Shown: piece by piece, positions 62,655 to 64,000 of the stretch | How the letters are laid out: every line of letters begins with the position of its first letter | Position numbering within the stretch: the first letter of the stretch is position 1 | NCBI GenBank assembly: GCA_017936685.1 | Contig: JAGBFA010000011.1 | Coordinates: forward strand, 150,813 to 214,812 | Length of the DNA: 64,000 bases | Direction: 5' to 3' | DNA from: Alistipes sp. | GTDB taxonomy: Bacteria > Bacteroidota > Bacteroidia > Bacteroidales > Rikenellaceae | The notes under the pieces: generated by a model | Databases searched by the model: none | The model's input: only the letters and a program-made list of their open reading frames with translations | What the model was told of the DNA's origin: nothing | Made by a program: the position numbers and the translations under genes

Positions 62655-63227
62655 ATGACAATTACAGCAGCAGACATCAAGATCGGCATGTGCATCGAAA
62701 TGGACGGCAAGACCTTTATCGTCGTCGATTTCCAGCATTGCAAACCGGGCAAGGGTCCCGCATTCGTGCGCTCTAAGTTGAAGAATTTGGAAAACGGCCG
62801 CGTGATAGAAAACACCTTCTCGTCGGTAGGACAGAAGATCGAGCAGGTGCGCGTCGAGCGTCGCCCCTATCAGTTCACCTACGAGGACGATCTGGGTGCG
62901 CACTTCATGCACACGGAGACCTTTGAGGAGATCAACATCGACAAGAACCTGATCAACAACTACGACCTTATGGCCGACGGCCAGATCGTCGAGGTGATGT
63001 TCCACACCGACAAGGAGATCGTCCTCTCGGCCGAGCTTCCTCCCATCGTCGATATGGAGGTGACCTACACCGAGCCGGGCATCAAGGGCGATACGGCCTC
63101 GACCAACTCGCTCAAACCCGCCACGGTCAATACCGGTGCAACGATCAAGGTTCCCCTGTTCATCAACACGGGCGACAAGATCCGCGTCGACACCCGCACC
63201 CGCGAGTACTACGAGCGCATCAAGTAA
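62655..63227 (+). CDS. efp: Elongation factor P
   Basis: Binds between the P and E sites of stalled ribosomes and speeds polyproline synthesis. The 190 residues show the three-domain layout: ITAADIKIGMCIEMDGKTFIVVDFQHCKPGKGPAFVRSKLKNL (KOW-like domain, tip K33 in PGKGPAF), the OB domains with FMHTETFEEINI, and TASTNSLKPATVNTGATIKVPLFINTGDKIRVDTRTREYYER at the end. The tip lysine matches E. coli K34, which is modified by EpmA; no epmA or other modifier is in the window. Single gene, own promoter, followed by a perfect palindrome at 63309-63340. Confidence 0.97.
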   Translation: MTITAADIKIGMCIEMDGKTFIVVDFQHCKPGKGPAFVRSKLKNLENGRVIENTFSSVGQKIEQVRVERRPYQFTYEDDLGAHFMHTETFEEINIDKNLINNYDLMADGQIVEVMFHTDKEIVLSAELPPIVDMEVTYTEPGIKGDTASTNSLKPATVNTGATIKVPLFINTGDKIRVDTRTREYYERIK

Positions 63228-63308
63228 TCCGCGTGCACGACACACCGTCCGCGCTGCGCAATGGACAACGACGCGCAACGGACAACGGTGCAGCACAACT
63301 CAATACGC

Positions 63309-63340
63309 CACGGGAGAGCAACGATCGTTGCTCTCCCGTG
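63309..63340. terminator. Perfect 32-bp palindrome downstream of efp
   Basis: The half-site CACGGGAGAGCAACGA is followed directly by its reverse complement, with no loop. No T-run follows, so it may be a terminator of limited quality or a protein-binding site. Confidence 0.55.
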
Positions 63341-63479
63341 CTGCATTACGGGCTCAATATGGCCACAGCTCTGTCATGTTGGACGGAGTAAACCGACGAC
63401 AAGTCGAGAGCAGAAGAAGTTTACTTCTTTTGCCGAAACGCGAAGGAGGAAGACCGCAGGTCAAACATCTGGTTGGGGA

Positions 63480-64000
63480 AGATTAGGCTTGTTTACTTCG
63501 CACATCGTCCACAACCGGATTCTTCGTTTCACGTTGTTTCACTCAGAATGACAGGACACACTTTGCTGTCACTCCGAGGAGCCGCAGGCGACGTGGGAGT
63601 CTCGCGGTCGGGAGTGCGGTTACCGAACGGGGACTTGTCGCGCAAGAGAAAGAGATTCTCACGTCGCGATTTTCAATCGCATAACCAATAGCGACCACCG
63701 AAGCTACGGCTTACGCCGTTTTATAATTCTGACCCCAAAACAAACGTCGACAATAGAGCGACGGCTTGCGTCGTTATACAGGTTTTACCCTCCCCTAAAT
63801 CCCCTCCTCGGAGGGGACTTTGGTCGCGCGACCTATCGCGCTCCTTGTGGGGCGTGGCAGACTTAGTTTCGCGTCCCGTGGTGGGGCGTTGTCAGGTGGT
63901 TTGTCACTCCGAGGGAGGGCATCGCCCGACCGTGGGAGTCTCGCGGGCGGGAGCGCGGTTGTCGGACTGGGATTTGTCGTGCAAGAGAGAGATTCTCACG
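63480..64000. repeat. Composite repeat block at the right end
   Basis: No gene is supported. Contents: a TTTCACTCAGAATGACAG remnant (about 63538), a GGGAGTCTC element with stem GCC/GGC near 63582, a minus-strand constant-flank element with stem GCGATT/AATCGC (63666-63680), a minus-strand ACGGC-GTAA-GCCGT hairpin (about 63704-63717), a CCCCTCC/GGAGGGG hairpin (63803-63820), and further GGGAGTCTC-type elements to the window end. It is the inverse of the block at 51660-52010. Confidence 0.8.

Overview
The window comes from an anaerobic, indole-forming gut-type member of the Bacteroidota, most likely Rikenellaceae or Alistipes-like. This taxon call is inference. It rests on repeated promoters of the Bacteroidota type (TTG, about 20 nt, TAnnTTTG), many lipoproteins of Bacteroidota-only families (DUF4493, PCMD, fimbrillin-like, DUF4837), pyruvate and 2-oxoacid:ferredoxin oxidoreductases, a tryptophanase, a GC-rich body of core genes and a MurNAc scavenging operon like that of Tannerella. 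No rRNA, CRISPR array, insertion sequence or complete prophage is visible.

Layout. 1-4.0 kb: end of glpK, glpF, a PepSY-like protein, a Spy-like periplasmic protein and a small acidic protein. 4.1-9.4 kb: nifJ (PFOR), beta-carbonic anhydrase and an HxlR regulator. 9.5-13.5 kb: a membrane TPR/HTH regulator beside a GH97 alpha-glucosidase. 14.2 kb: tRNA-Glu(CTC) with a truncated direct duplication of its 3' end. 14.4-15.6 kb: a DUF3298 lipoprotein and a VOC protein. 15.7-22.05 kb: a defence operon in which a type III restriction-modification pair (mod, res) encloses an AAA ATPase and a TOPRIM-like DUF4276 protein. 22.2-27.4 kb: dxs, pyrH, a TlpA-like protein, frr and a peroxiredoxin. 27.5-33.8 kb: a GH2, SGNH esterase, GH3 glycan operon. 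34-36.9 kb: korAB. 37-49.4 kb: a large Fn3-like lipoprotein, then a seven-gene cell-surface operon (fimbrillin-like, DUF4493, DUF4493, DUF4493-PCMD, two outer-membrane barrels, PCMD). 49.8-52.5 kb: tryptophanase and L31. 52.9-59.2 kb: a lipoprotein, a subtilisin-like lipoprotein protease and the murQ, murK, MurNAc-transporter operon. 59.7-63.2 kb: DUF4837, polysaccharide deacetylase, ubiX, a zinc-ribbon membrane protein and efp.

Almost every longer intergenic gap is filled with dispersed non-coding repeats, not genes. At least three families have clear fold signatures: a ~110-nt nested hairpin with compensatory base changes between copies; a 20-nt hairpin with tandem G.A and a GNRA loop; and a constant-flank element whose central stem sequence changes between copies while its complementarity is kept.

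The most interesting items are the ATPase/TOPRIM pair nested in the type III operon, resembling in architecture the PARIS and RloAB systems, and the structured repeat families.
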